Notes: generated by a model not told the origin, from the letters alone. Positions 43,725 to 55,206 are shown, counted from the first letter of the stretch. The stretch is 64,000 nt of DNA from Mesocentrotus franciscanus (GCA_037976565.1 CP137673.1:8519202-8583201), one strand, 5' to 3'. Numbers and translations: made by a program.

Positions 43725-44229
43725 AATTTTTGTGTTGTGGCGATCCGACAGCTAGCTGCAGCTGGTGTAAAATTGATCCGTGTAAGTTAATAAACAATTA
43801 ATAAAGTGAAAATTGATAATACTTGCCAAGTATGTCCCCTTATTATTACAACACACAAACTTTAACAACTTATCAAAATGTTGAACAAAGGTAGATTTTC
43901 CTCTCCATTCGTTCCCCTACAGAGAGTTGTTTTTTTGTCCTTTTGCAACACGATTTGCTTCGATTAGAGCAGCCAAGTTTATGCCTGACAATACACCATT
44001 TTGTTTACTATGAAACCCAATGCTGCAATGCTTTGCATGCGTTATATATGCCCTTGTGTAATTCTCACAGTTTGGAGTAATCCTAGAAAACGTCACAATT
44101 ACCCACAAGTCATTGCGAAGCTCATGAATATAGCGCTGCCAGTACTAGCAGACGACGCTGAAAATAGGGAATTTGATGTCTCTAGATATATTTTAGTGTA
44201 ATTTGGGACTCGGGTTTTGGTTATTTATA
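43725..44229. other. Gene-free stretch
   Basis: No gene or repeat structure that I can support; short frames here have no family character. Confidence 0.4.
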
Positions 44230-44545
44230 GGGAAAGAACCATTAGTAATTACCATAGTAACATTGCTCGATAGCTTATCAAAATCAAGAAATCAATGGTA
44301 TTTACCATAGTTTGCAGAGATAGCATTAATTGTAAAGATATCATAGTTTTATGCAATGGGGCTGTGATGGTTGATATGTATGACATACTGAATTGTTATA
44401 ATGAAGGTTGCACTGTATTATGAAAAGTATGCAAATTAGTTGTTACCAAATTTAAATTTGTGATGGAATCTAAATTGGTTTTATCACTTTTGTATATTTT
44501 TTGGTCATGTTTTACGTGTAGTGTTTTATTTTGTTTTGACGACAG
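44230..44545 (+). repeat. Dispersed copy D of the 10-18 kb repeat family
   Basis: Matches the end of copies A-C: MITE sequence ('atggtatttaccatagtttg'), 'gatatgtatgacatactgaa', 'caaattagttgttaccaaa', 'tttggtcatgtttta', ending at a T-rich tract and 'gacgacag' (44538-44545). After that point the sequence differs from copies A-C, which all continue with 'gtgctttggac'. The shared part ends exactly at a 3' splice site. Confidence 0.75.
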
Positions 44546-44606
44546 GTGGAATCTGTGACTAGGACCTGGAAGGCAGACGGTGTTGATACGAAACCTCTGA
44601 TCCAGG
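44546..44606 (+). CDS. Possible small exon after repeat copy D
   Basis: Between the acceptor at 44545 and a donor 'gtaaac' at 44607 the frame reads VESVTRTWKADGVDTKPLIQ plus one base. It looks protein-like but is short. The next candidate exon (45406) needs phase 0, so they do not join directly. Could be part of a retroelement gag-like gene or a decayed host gene. Family not recognised. Confidence 0.3.
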
Positions 44607-45405
44607 GTAAACTGCATTTCTGCTACCTTTGTGTTGCTATTCTGTTTACATCGCGAGGGTTTGCGGGAGGTAGGTGTTAACACCATATTCAATCTCCAGT
44701 CATCCGTCAATTATTTGCAGTGATATGTGAAGACCGCGGGGAACTGCCAAAAAAAATAAACGGTCAACAGGGTTGTGAACGCAAATGAACACGGTCCATT
44801 TGAAATTGCCATGACCGCCACAACAAATTTAACATGTTTAATTTTTGAAGCGGTTCCCGGCAGTATGCACGGATCACTCCGAATTAGGGCTGTAGTATTC
44901 CAGTTATTCCAAAAACGTTTATCCTCCCTCCGAATCCGTTTGGTTTTCGGTTAACCTATACCGAATTGTGGGACATAATTTTAATCTGATATGTATCAAT
45001 TTGCTTGGATTAAACACCAAAGTGTTTATTTTCTTTAGTGGTACAAGGGTTTTGTAGTACTATCAGCCTAATTTCATTCATTTCCTTTGAAAATGTGATT
45101 GAACAATAATGATTTTTATCAATTTGATGTTGGTCTTGATAAGTTTTACCCATGTTTTTAAAGTATTCAACATTATTTCTGCTTGATCTTGGGCTAAAAC
45201 CTAAAAATGGTTTCAAATTGAAAACTGGTTTTGACTTTAGACGGTCGGTTTCAGTTTGGTTAACCTTTTGACTACAGCTTTACTGCGGATGAGTGACGGA
45301 TCACATCTCATCACATAAGTAGAGTCACCCTAAAACTCTATAAGGTAATCAAAGATCCATCATTTTCTAATGACTCTCTTCTCTTCGGTCTTATTTGTCT
45401 TTCAG

Positions 45406-45523
45406 TTGGACACCTTGAAGCTAATGATTGAGCTCACAAGGATGCAGCTTGAATTCCAGAGGGAGGAGGCAGTTAGAAAGGAACAGTAGGGAGCGAGAGG
45501 ATAAGGAGAGAGAAGAGAAAAGG
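45406..45523 (+). pseudogene. Coiled-coil exon with a frame break
   Basis: After 'tgtctttcag' the frame reads LDTLKLMIELTRMQLEFQRE and EAVRKEQ, then TAG; the charged pattern resumes in another frame (ERERDKEREEKR-like) to a donor 'gtaggc' at about 45522. Such Met/Glu/Arg coiled coils are common in gag-like proteins of invertebrate retroelements, but nothing here is specific. One indel disrupts it. Confidence 0.35.
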
Positions 45524-46460
45524 TAGGCTCTCTTTTTCACCAGTCCATCTACCCAACCCCAGCAACCAGCACATGGATTCCCTCCAATGACACACCATAC
45601 ATTTATGCCACGTCATCCTTCAACCCAGCAGCCACCTCATGCAAGGCTTAAATTAATCCAAGGCCACCAAGGCCATGGCCTTAGATGCCCTTTTGATTGG
45701 CCTCAATGCCCCTCTCATTGGCCTTGGAGATTTTGTGTGCCCTTTCCAATTCTTCCTATTTGTGCTGTAATATAGGAATGTGCCCTACAGAAAAGTGGCC
45801 TTGCCCTAAAAATATTGAAATTTAAGGCCTGCTCATGTATTTCCACCACATACAGTTTAGCCACCCCATTCCGAGTTGTCCAGGAGACCAGCACCATCAA
45901 CATTTACCCCATTAGCCAGCATCGCGCAGGGACTACAACCACAATCAACTTGGGCCCAACAACCTCCACTTCACCAACACCGTGAGCAAGATCAGCATGA
46001 TTCACCACACTCAACACATGATCAGCAAAGGAGATAGAGATGGTGATCAAGAGATGCCTGATTACATACTATGTTTTAAATCAACTTTCAGTTGACCTTC
46101 AAGGGAAACAGTTTTAAGAAGAAAAAAATTTCTTCATAAAAGCAGGAAAAAGAGACTAGTAGCTTTATGACACTGTGATATTATATATTATAAAAATGGG
46201 TTCAAGAATGTAGCCAATAAGAAGCTTCGAGATGGATCACGTGTGCGTACATTTATCTTTACCACATGCATGGGATTGCATTGTGGTGTTAACAACTGTG
46301 CAAAAACGGTGCAACAAAAAGGCATAATGCATGCTGCGTGTAATTGGAGAAGTCGCCGGCACTAATCACATTTAATGTGTGAAAAGGTGCTTGAGCAGCA
46401 GACGACCGACATGCGGCCCTTCAGTGCGCATCGCAATAAATCGCAACAAATTTCTGCCCA
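45524..46460. other. Gene-free stretch
   Basis: A local repeat of 'ggccttnnatgcccnttttgattggcc' words lies at 45660-45725. A string of 'caacc', 'cagcca' and 'acaacca' words lies at 45900-46010. No supported gene. Confidence 0.4.
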
Positions 46461-46467
46461 CCGCACT

Positions 46468-46473
46468 ATAAAG
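46468..46473 (+). promoter_or_regulatory. Candidate TATA box
   Basis: 'tataaa' in 'gcactataaagtgac' lies about 50 bases before the ATG at 46522. The distance would put a transcription start near 46500, giving a very short leader. Context supports it only if the following frame is a gene. Confidence 0.35.
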
Positions 46474-46521
46474 TGACTAAATTTTGTGCGATGACCAAGC
46501 TACGAGTGACCCTGTTGCAAG

Positions 46522-46848
46522 ATGGCAGCCTCTAAGAAGCCGAACTTTCAGCTGCTTTCTGAAGAGGAATTAAACAAATTAATCAACAGAACTGACTCAG
46601 CAAGCACTAAAAGGACTCTTAAATTTGGTTGTCACAGGCTGGAATACTTTTGTGAGCTCACGAACACAGATTTGAGCAACATTTCAACATGTGTCAATTT
46701 GGTATATAAAAGAAATATCGACTGCTTTAATATTCGTGGACTGGCTGTTTCTATAGTGGCTCACGGGGAAGTTGTATCCTGCTCTCACCCTCGGCGCCGC
46801 CCCCAGGCATCACCAGGGGTGATGGCAGGATATGCAACTTCCCCTTGA
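46522..46848 (+). CDS. Truncated Crypton/DUF3504-like N-terminal frame
   Basis: ATG sits in 'aagatggcagcc', a good Kozak context. The frame reads MAASKKPNFQLLSEEELNKL, then INRTDSASTKRTLKFGCHRL and EYFCEL. The pattern 'xxSEEELxxLxxxxxSxxTKRxxxxxxxxFxxYC' is typical of the start of tyrosine-recombinase-derived proteins (Crypton-related, DUF3504, ZMYM/KCTD1-like families in invertebrates), where this helix pair precedes the SAM-like core. After about residue 64 the frame enters a hairpin repeat (46711-46888) and ends there in composition-driven residues, so only the first 60 or so residues are likely ancestral. Family assignment is from memory of the motif. Confidence 0.45.
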   Translation: MAASKKPNFQLLSEEELNKLINRTDSASTKRTLKFGCHRLEYFCELTNTDLSNISTCVNLVYKRNIDCFNIRGLAVSIVAHGEVVSCSHPRRRPQASPGVMAGYATSP

Positions 46849-46888
46849 GCCTATAAAAACAGCCAGACCTCTCGTAGCAGTCGATATA
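46711..46888. mobile_element. Hairpin (MITE-like) element of about 175 bp
   Basis: The left arm starts 'atatcgactgct' and includes 'ggactggctgttt', 'cacggggaagttg' and 'tcctgctctcaccc'; the right arm carries the inverses 'gggtgatggcagga', 'caacttccccttgag', 'aaacagccagacc' and 'agcagtcgatat'. The tip is G/C-rich near 46795-46810. Arms are about 75-80 bp with small mismatches. Confidence 0.8.
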
Positions 46889-47396
46889 TCTATATTATCA
46901 CATTGTATGGTCTGTTTTGGGCACTGAAACATCCTAATATGTCTGCAGAAGATCTCATTTGTTCGCAACTAGGTTTTTAAAAAAGCGGAAATTTGCTTGT
47001 CCATTTAGATCTAATTCAATAGGTCTAGGCTTTGAGTAAGGCTAGCTGGTAACCATAGTAATTAGATCATATCGCATGGTCATACACAAAATATAATCAA
47101 AGACGTTCAACACACACACCAGAATCACAGCAAGATAAACTTATCAGGACTTCTAACAGGTAGGTATAATTCATAGTTGGTGAAACTCTTCATGTCTATG
47201 ATATAACCACATTTTCTGTAGAAATATGATTTTTGAAAGAAACATTTATAGTTAATTGCATTAATATCATTATCATATTTTTCCCCATTTTGATTTTTGG
47301 GGGAAGTCATTTTGGAAGGAGTTGGGGGTAATGGGGGCAATAATTGCAACCATCAGTCATGGCCATGACACAAACAAGACAGCCAAACCTCTCTTG
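46889..47396. other. Gene-free stretch
   Basis: Nothing supported; AT-rich with a (CA)4 word at 47111. Confidence 0.4.
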
Positions 47397-48287
47397 TGAT
47401 CCTCATTCTGGAAATGATGTGAGGAGTGACGATGGACGCACTGCCCTGCTACCATTGCCAATGTTCTCTGCATCCCTTGAATACTTGTGATCCTCATTCT
47501 GGAAACGATGCAAGGAGTGACAATGGATGCTCTGCCCTGCTGCCATTGCCAATGTTCTCTGCATCCCTTGAATACTTGTGATTCTCATTCTGGAAACGAT
47601 GCAAGGAGTGACGATGGATGCACTGCCCTGCTGCCATTGCCAATGTTCTCTGCATCCCTTTAATACTTGTGATCCTCATTCTGGAAACGATGCGAGGAGT
47701 GACGGTGGATGCACAACCCTGCTGCCAATGTTTTCTGCATCACTTGAATACTTGTGATCCTCATTCTGGAAACGATGTGAGGAGTGACAATGGATGCACT
47801 GCCCTGCTGCCATTGCCAATGTTCTCTGCATCCCTTGAATACTTGTGATCCTCATTCTGGAAACGATGCAAGGAGTGACAATGGATGCTCTGCCCTGCTG
47901 CCATTGCCAATGTTCTCTGCATCCCTTGAATAATTGTGATCCTCATTCTGGAAACGATGCGAGGAGTGACAGTGGATGCACAACCCTGCTGCCAATGTTT
48001 TCTGCATCACTTGAATACTTGTGATCCTCATTCTGGAAACGATGTGAGGAGTGACAATGGATGCACTGCCCTGCTGCCATTGCCAATGTTCTCTGCATCC
48101 CTTGAATACTTGTGATCCTCATTCTGGAAACGATGCGAGGAGTGACGGCGGATGCACAACCCTGCTGCCAATGTTTTCTGCATCACTTGAATACTTGTGA
48201 TCCTCATTCTGGAAACGATGTGAGGAGTGACGATGGATGCTCTGCCCTGCTGCCATTGCCAATGTTTTCTACATCCCTTGAATACTT
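47397..48287. repeat. 91/85-bp minisatellite, 10 units, with higher-order pattern
   Basis: Units begin 'tgatcctcattctgg' at 47397, 47488, 47579, 47670, 47755, 47846, 47937, 48022, 48113 and 48198. The three 85-bp units (47670, 47937, 48113) lack six bases in 'gccattgccaatg' and share 'gatgcacaaccctgctgcc'. The order 91-91-85 is repeated from 47488 and from 47755, giving a 267-bp higher-order step. Frames across it on both strands are by-products, since 91 is not a multiple of three. Confidence 0.92.
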
Positions 48288-50873
48288 GCACCCCTCTGCT
48301 GGCCAAATTTCAAGTTCAAATGTTCAGATTACTTGCTGTACTTTGATGATGTACTGTTTTTCAAGAATGAAAGTGTTTGTGAGGCGGTTCTTGTCACCGT
48401 CTTCCTGTAAATGATGTGATGATGAGCACTGGTATCCTCAACTTCCTCAACTGGATGTAGCTAACTCACTCCTTGGGGCAACGCTGTGTTTGCACAATGC
48501 AGCTCTTCAAAATCATGATGTCCAGATAACTGTAGGTATTGGGGAATCAAAATGAACATAACGAAAAAGGGGTAAATGTCAAACTCAAAGCCATCAAATG
48601 AGTATTGAAACTGTTTCATTATGCAGTATCACTTGTATTGAGGCTAAATTGTGACAAAATGTATCTTTCAAAATGTTGAGACATCCCCCAAAACCCATAG
48701 ACATAACATCAGTTTTCTCAGTAATGTACAAAAAGATTTAAAACTTCATTAGCAAAATTTACAGAAGCATGGTACTGAATTCAAAATGACTTAGAGAAAA
48801 TATCACTTTGGATGAAAGGTTTTTAACCAACCAGATAAATCAACATATCGTGTGCTTCAAGTAAAAGACCTCTGATGACCATGCATATTTTTTTTTTGAT
48901 GACCCTGCAGTAATTTAAAGATATTGTGGTTTTGGTAAGCGTAAATTTGTAAAAAGGTGAATGCGAGTTTATACATGGTAAGACAATGGATGTACATGTA
49001 TATACCCACAGCCCTTGCACAATATTTGGGTAAGGATAAAAGATTTTTCTCTCGCAATGTTTATTGTGCAAGTTAATAAAAAAAAACATAAAGATGTGAT
49101 GGTTAAACTAGAGTTACTGGATTTCATATAATTAATAATACAGGTAAGAGGTAAGTCCACCCTGATATCAATTTGATTTTAATAAGGGCAGAAAAATGAG
49201 AGAAACAAATTAGTGAAAGTTGAGCAATATCCGATTAAAAAAGGAAAGCTACAAATATTTTCATGTGTCATCCATGAAATATAAATAGGCAACACTGTAG
49301 TGTGACGTACATTGCAAGCTCTTCTCCAATTTGCTCAGTACAGAACATTTCACGATGACGTAATAATGCCTAGTGACCAAAATTTGAGTCTGTTGATTGG
49401 TTGGATTGATCGCGTACATGAATATTCATAAGCGCGCATGATTATTCATGCTGGGATTGATCTCAGCCTGACAGCGATTTAGTGAACCAGTCAGGTAGAA
49501 TCAATTTTATGCTTAGAAGCGATATCGTTCCTAGTTCGTGAATCACCCCTGGAGAGAAGGGGTATTTTCTAAAATGATATTTTATTGAGGAAAATCGTAC
49601 TGTCATATTTACTTGCTGGTTGGCAGATCTGTAAGACATCTTAATCTCCACATCACGATTGAGTCACAGCTAAGCCAGCACCATGCCTTTCTTGAACCAG
49701 AGAATTTCCTCCTGTATCCTCATTAGTATGGCAACAGCAGAAAGTCGTGAGGTCCAAGAAGTTTCTCATCTTGCCTCATAGGTCCATCACTTTGCTCTGT
49801 TGGTGATGCAAAGATTATATCAATGTTCCCATTCAAATTACACTGTCAATGCCAGTCAAAAGCAGGAAAATCAGTGTTGACAAATTAATATTTTTTTTAC
49901 AGGTAATTGGGGCAAAAACAGGGCAAGAAAGGTTATGAAATTCTCGAACTCAAGGTCATGTTCTTTATTTAAAAGGAAGAAATTTTACCATGCGACTCTA
50001 TGAGCATAATCTCACATAAAGCATTACACCCGCCACTGACCATCACAAATTTATTGCTTGTTTCTTATAAAGTATATCCCTACCCTTCCATCTTTTGTCA
50101 AAATGTCTCACCTACCCCCTGCAAGGACTGCATCTCTTATATGCCTTCACCAATATGTACATTCGTTGATCAAAGATCCTGTGACCTTTAACATATAACC
50201 TCAAGGCTAACCCAAACATGTACATACTACTTACATACATGTACTTAACATTTAATATGTTTAGTGGTTTTACTTTTAGATTCTTGAGCCCAGCTTGGTT
50301 GACACTGGTTTTAATCTTTGTTCAGGGGGTTCGCTAAATTCAGCGAACTCTGCGCATGCGCCTTTGTATGCTATACTAATCGCTATTATCGTAAAGTATC
50401 AAATTGGCAACGCAATAAACAGTTTTTATGTGTATACCTCGTGTCTTTGCATTCGGCCAGAACTAACATCGCGATCAACTCAATCTCGTAAGAGGTCAGC
50501 ATTTTTGTAATGTAAATTGCACCTTTACTAATTATCATCAGGAACACATGGAAGGTAGGCAAATGGCTACCACTCTGGTATCAAAATCTGACATTTAATT
50601 CATATTTATTTGTCGACCGATTTTAAAATGCTTTTTAAGAGAAGACAGAAGAGTCCACTAGATCAAGCAAAATTTTAAGCCACTGTGCAATATTCGTCAG
50701 GTGCAAGGAGAGGTGATTTCGGACGCATTTTAGGGTTTGTTGACCTGCCTCTCCGCGCAGGTCTATATGGCTTGGTGATATCAATATAATATTTTACATT
50801 ATCACCAAGCCCTTATCCTAAAGTAAAGGCTATGTTGTATACACGACTACCTTTTTCATTCTACTAAGGACTA
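48288..50873. other. Gene-free stretch
   Basis: No supported gene in 2.6 kb. Around 49150-49330 the sequence 'ggtaagtccaccctgatatc' resembles the arms of 'aagtcca/ttaaaggg' MITEs seen at 22690 and 6951. Near 50322-50352 'gggttcgctaaattcagcga' is a short palindromic word. A second Wcm-like 'gcttggtgatatcaatata' with 'tatcaccaagc' (50770-50812) forms a hairpin. Confidence 0.4.
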
Positions 50874-51671
50874 GGGGTGGTATTCTCGAAAGCGGACTAA
50901 TAGTCCATGGTTTAATCCTCCGACTAAGTATGAAATGCCACGTGTCCATATGAATATATTTTTGAATAATTTGATATGTCCCTATTAAAATGTTCATGAT
51001 AACATAATTATTTCAGTTGTAAAAAACTGTTATTACAAAATATTTCTTTACTGACATTTTATTTTAATTTGGTTACTTGGCATATGGACACTTGGCATTC
51101 CATACTTAGTCCGAAGATTAAACCATGGACTAATGTTAGTCTGCTTTCGAGAATACCACCCTAGAAATCTATATAGTTTTGTGTAATAATACAAATTTTG
51201 AAATTTCTAGTAGTACTTATAACATAATTATTTCAGTTGTAAAAAACTATGTTATTACAAAATATTTCTTTACTGACATTTTATTTTAATTTGGTTAGAC
51301 TACTGATTAAATTATTCAAAATAATATTCATATGGACACTTGGCATTCCATACTAAGTCGGAAGATTAACCCATGGACTAAAGTTACAGTCTGATTTCGA
51401 GAATACCACCCTAGAAATCTAAATAGTTTTAAATTTTGTGTAATAATACAAATTTTGAAATTTCTAGAAGTAATAGTAGTACTTAATTATAATTTAGTTG
51501 TAAAAAACTATGTTATTACAAAATATTTCTTTACTGACATTGTATTTTAATTTGGTTAGACTACTGATGAAATTATTCAAAATAATATTCATATGGACAC
51601 TTGGCATTCCATACTGAGTCGGAAGATTAACCCATGGACTAAAGTTAGTCTGCTTTCGAGAATACCACCCT
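50874..51671. mobile_element. MITE with tandemly repeated right half
   Basis: The basic element runs 50874-51162: left end 'gggtggtattctcgaaagc' with 'ggactaatagtccatggttt', right end 'gctttcgagaataccaccc'. The inverted arms are about 95 bp. After the right end, 'tagaaatctatatagttttg' begins a 250-bp segment that again ends in the right arm at 51412, and a third time at 51671. So one left end is followed by three right ends. Flanking 'tag' on both sides may be the target duplication. Confidence 0.8.
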
Positions 51672-52434
51672 AGAAATCTATATAGTTTTGTGTAATAAGA
51701 CAAATTTTAAAATTTCTAGTAGTACTCTACCTTGTTATCAACGAGTACGTTGAAAGGGGCTGAGCTGAATCAACATCAAAGCACACCGCATATCGGGGTT
51801 TGATTTCTCACTCTCCGAACATGTGCTCGCTTGTTTTTCCGCTGAAGGAGGAATGACCGTCGGTCGGGCGGGTGGCCTGGGAGATGTCGAGACACTGTCC
51901 TGCAGAGGCAATACGAAAGCAGTGCTTTTGGTTTAGAGCACGATCCATTTCATATAACGATGCTGTTTCACTGCCCAAAATATCACCACTGCTGTTTCAA
52001 TACATGGGTTATTACAGATTGAGTAACATGGTCATCTAACGACTCTTGAAATAGCGAGGAGGAACTTGAGCGTTAAAAAGCAGGCATTCGTGCCATGCAC
52101 CTGTTTACTTGTCTGAAAAATGCAAGCATTGCGTATAATTATTTCATCCAGATCCAGCGCGCCGACCCTTGTTAGCTAGCCCTACCGTACCTAGCCTAGC
52201 CAGGTGGTACCTCGGGGACTATGAGGCGCCGTTTGTAAACTTATTGTGTGTGTGTGTGTAATTGGTTTTTACAGACGTGTATCAATCAGATATGATTATT
52301 TACGTCTGGGGACCGACCTTTAACGTGACGTGACTCAGTTTCGAACCTGCGTTCTCGGCTGAATCCGTTTGTAGCTTCAATTGTTGGCTGGATTACATGC
52401 GCACGCCATAACGCCCCAATTATTTATACATAAA
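51672..52434. other. Gene-free stretch
   Basis: No supported gene. A (GT)n word lies at 52243-52259. Confidence 0.4.
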
Positions 52435-52610
52435 TCATTATTTACGTTATTACATTGTATAACAATTATTGATATATAAATCATTATTTACGTTACTACA
52501 TTGTATAACAATTATTTACGTTACTACATTGTATAACAATTATTTATATATAACTCATTATTTACGTTACTACATTGTATAACAATTATTTATATATAAA
52601 TTATAATGCA
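52435..52610. repeat. AT-rich tandem repeat, about 30-57 bp spacing
   Basis: 'cgttactacattgtataaca' recurs about four times between 52444 and 52590, separated by 'attattta' and 'tatataaatcatt' words. Confidence 0.8.
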
Positions 52611-52679
52611 ATTACAAGCTAGTGTATAAGTATTTATAAATAATGATTCACAATATCCATCTATATATTAATACGCAAA

Positions 52680-52965
52680 ATCGCCGCGGGGGGTGCGTAA
52701 CGGTCTGCCAATGTGAATTTTTAGACATCAAACCCGTCTTTCCTCGACCCTACCCGCCTCGGCCGTCGCGCGGGAACGGCGACACAATTCCGAGCGGACC
52801 CGCTCGCGCATGCCGCGTGCCACGTCGACCCCGTGGTCGCCGTCCATGTCGTTATAAAGGTGGTTTCGGGGTCCCGGGGAGGACGGGCGGACGACAGCAC
52901 GGCCGGCGTCGTCCGTGCAAGGAGGCGAGAGTGAGGCGGCGAGGCGTGCACCCGCCCTCTGTCTA
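52680..52965. other. CpG-rich island without a recognised gene
   Basis: A sharp GC- and CpG-rich block ('ccgtcgcgcgggaacggcga', 'ggacgggcggacgacagcac') within AT-rich DNA. Both strands have open frames of 76-107 codons that are Arg/Pro-rich and look like composition effects. It might be a promoter island, an rDNA-like fragment or another GC-rich element like that at 15735. I cannot choose between these. Confidence 0.4.
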
Positions 52966-53637
52966 ATTATTCAAAGAGATCACACTATTAAGGGACGGTC
53001 CTCTCCATAATGTGTTGTAGCAAATATGCACGATGCAAAGGGTCGGGCCTATCCCGTGTGAGGCATCTTGCTATATATACGCAGTAGCCAAACTGACGTG
53101 AACGTAATATGTTGGTTCTACGCTCACACACACACACACACAGTCGAGTTTCGTGCGACTGCCACAATTTATTGGCACAAACCGTCCGATTTTTCGCGTA
53201 AAATCTTTACTTTGAAAATAGTTATACAAATTCTATGAACCATGCCAACATAATCATAATCCAAGCTTCTGCTTTATTGGTCTTTTCATGAAAACTACAT
53301 TGAAATCACAACAATAATACCGCAAATAGATTGTAATTATCGAGATCTAACTAACGAGAAGGTAAATTCAGCGAGCTTACGTATTAATTTCAAATGCCTC
53401 CGCACGGGCAACTCCAGCGGTGTCAGGCCAGTCACGGCGCTCACACAATGCAATTTACAACTGCAGCACTCTAGCTACTGCAGTACCTGTATAGCGTGTA
53501 TTTAGATCATTCAATGTTTCATGTTTGAGCCGTGCAATTAATTGTTTTTTTCGTTTATTTCTTTTTGAATGTGATGTGAATGTGAGTACGGTACGTACAT
53601 GCTATTACAGAAGTGTGCAAGGAATGATAGGCCTACA
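52966..53637. other. Gene-free stretch
   Basis: Contains a (CA)n microsatellite at about 53125-53141. No gene. Confidence 0.45.
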
Positions 53638-53645
53638 GGTGGAAG

Positions 53646-55020
53646 CAGGCGCTGATCCAGGGGCAGGCCCTGCCCCCCCCAGCAAAGAAAAAAAGAGAGA
53701 GAGAGGAAAAGAAGGGAAAGAGGAGAGCAAGGGAAGAAAGAAGAGGAAGAAGAAAGAAAAGGGGTAAAAGAAGGAGATGGGGGCGAAAGGGCCTTGCCTC
53801 CCGGTCTGTTGCCTCCCCCATCAAAAAAATAAGAGAGAAGGAAGGAAAGGGAAAGAAAAAGGAAAAAGGAGATAAAGAGAAAGAAAAAGAGAGGAAGAAA
53901 GGAAAAGAAGGGGATATCAGTTGCAATTTTCTCGCCAACAAGTTGTGAATCGAGGGCCAAAAACCTTGCCTCCTCCCCGCCACCGCCAACAAAAGAGAGC
54001 TAAAATGGAACAAAAAAGAGTAAGAAGAAAAGAAAAGGGTGAAAAGAAGGGAGATCAGTTGCGATTAATCCCGCCAAAAACGTGTGGATCGGCCCTGCCT
54101 CCCTTCCCAGCACACATAAAAGAGAGAGAAAGAAGGGAAGGTAAAGGAAAAAAAGAGAAAGAAGAAAGGTAGGGAGATCAGTTGCGATTTTTCCCGCCAA
54201 CAAGGTGTAGACTGACGGGGCTTGGGTGCTTGGGGGCCTGCCCCAAATAAAATTCAAACGTGGTTTATTTCTAATTCGATACCGGTGATTTACAAATGTT
54301 GCTGAAATGACATAATTTTCCGAGATTTTTAGTACATTATACTTTTGTATGCGTTTGTTGGAAAATGACAAATTCCCAAATTTACAGTCAGGCAAGAAAT
54401 ATACTTATTTAGAGGCCTACATGTCAGGGTCCGCGGAACGGCAGGGCTCGGGGCTCGAGCTCCACCCCCTCCCCACTTTTTGTGAAAAAGTATATTAGAG
54501 AGAAATAGAAAGAAAGAGAGAAAGAAAGAAAGAATAGTGACCTGCCAGTGTCACAAAATAATGAGGTATCAAAATATGCTCATCTGACCGTGATTAAATG
54601 CCTAAAACCCCTGAGCTGGGGCTCCGCCCCTGACCCCACGCCAATGAGTGACCTGCCAGTGTCACAAATAAGGTATCAAAGTATACTCATCTGACCGTAA
54701 TTAAATGCCTAAAACCCTGAACTTCCGGTGGCTCTGCCCCCTGGACCCACTCAATGGCCCTAAGGCGCCCCTGGATGCTTATATGACGGTAATTTAATGC
54801 CTAAAACCCCTGAGCTTCTGGGGCTCCGCCCCTTGACACCCCGAATCACTTTGAAAACGTTGAGCGAGGCTTGCATGTAAGAGTGGGGTGATGCAAATTT
54901 TTTGTCTGCCCCGGCCTCCCCCAAAAAAAACGTTTTTGCTCATTACGCCACATTACGTACCAATATTTGGCTCGCATAACTTCAAATTTGGGCCCCTAAG
55001 GAATCCTGGATCCGCGCCTG
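53646..55020. mobile_element. hAT-type non-autonomous element with perfect 8-bp target duplication
   Basis: The left end 'caggcgctgatccagg' is the inverse of the right end 'cctggatccgcgcctg' with one mismatch. Directly outside both ends is the same 8-mer, 'ggtggaag' (53638-53645 and 55021-55028). Eight-base duplications with CAG-starting ends mark the hAT superfamily. The 1375-bp interior is non-coding: expanded (GA/GAA) purine tracts at 53680-54170 with a recurring 'gatcagttgcgattttt' unit, then about three units with 'cataataggggctccgcccc'-like 'ctgagctggggctccgcccc' words. Confidence 0.88.
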
Positions 55021-55039
55021 GGTGGAAGGGATATAAAAC

Positions 55040-55206
55040 AAATATACAATGACTCATTCGAACAAGCTAAAACTATTCGCACTCAGGAACATCAATAGTA
55101 CTGTTCCCGGGCCGCGATGGCCCTCGGGAGAATATAATACGATTTGATGTTCCTTCGATGCGAATAGTTTTAGCTAGATCCTCGAGTACGTGTCATTGTA
55201 TATTTG
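55040..55206. mobile_element. Foldback element of about 165 bp
   Basis: 'aatatacaatgac' at the left faces 'gtcattgtatatt' at the right; inside them 'agctaaaactattcgca' faces 'tgcgaatagttttagct', and 'ggaacatcaa' faces 'ttgatgttcc'. The tip carries 'cccgggcc...ggccctcggg'. It lies 12 bases after the hAT-type element's target duplication. Confidence 0.85.

Noticed and set aside
47403..48414. Repeated frames with 'NIGNGSRA' and 'LPMFSASLEYL' peptides
   Set aside because: They are translations of the 91/85-bp minisatellite; unit lengths do not preserve frame.
53525..54395. Frames of 80-140 codons rich in Lys/Glu/Arg or Ser/Phe/Leu
   Set aside because: They are translations of the polypurine tract inside the hAT-type element.
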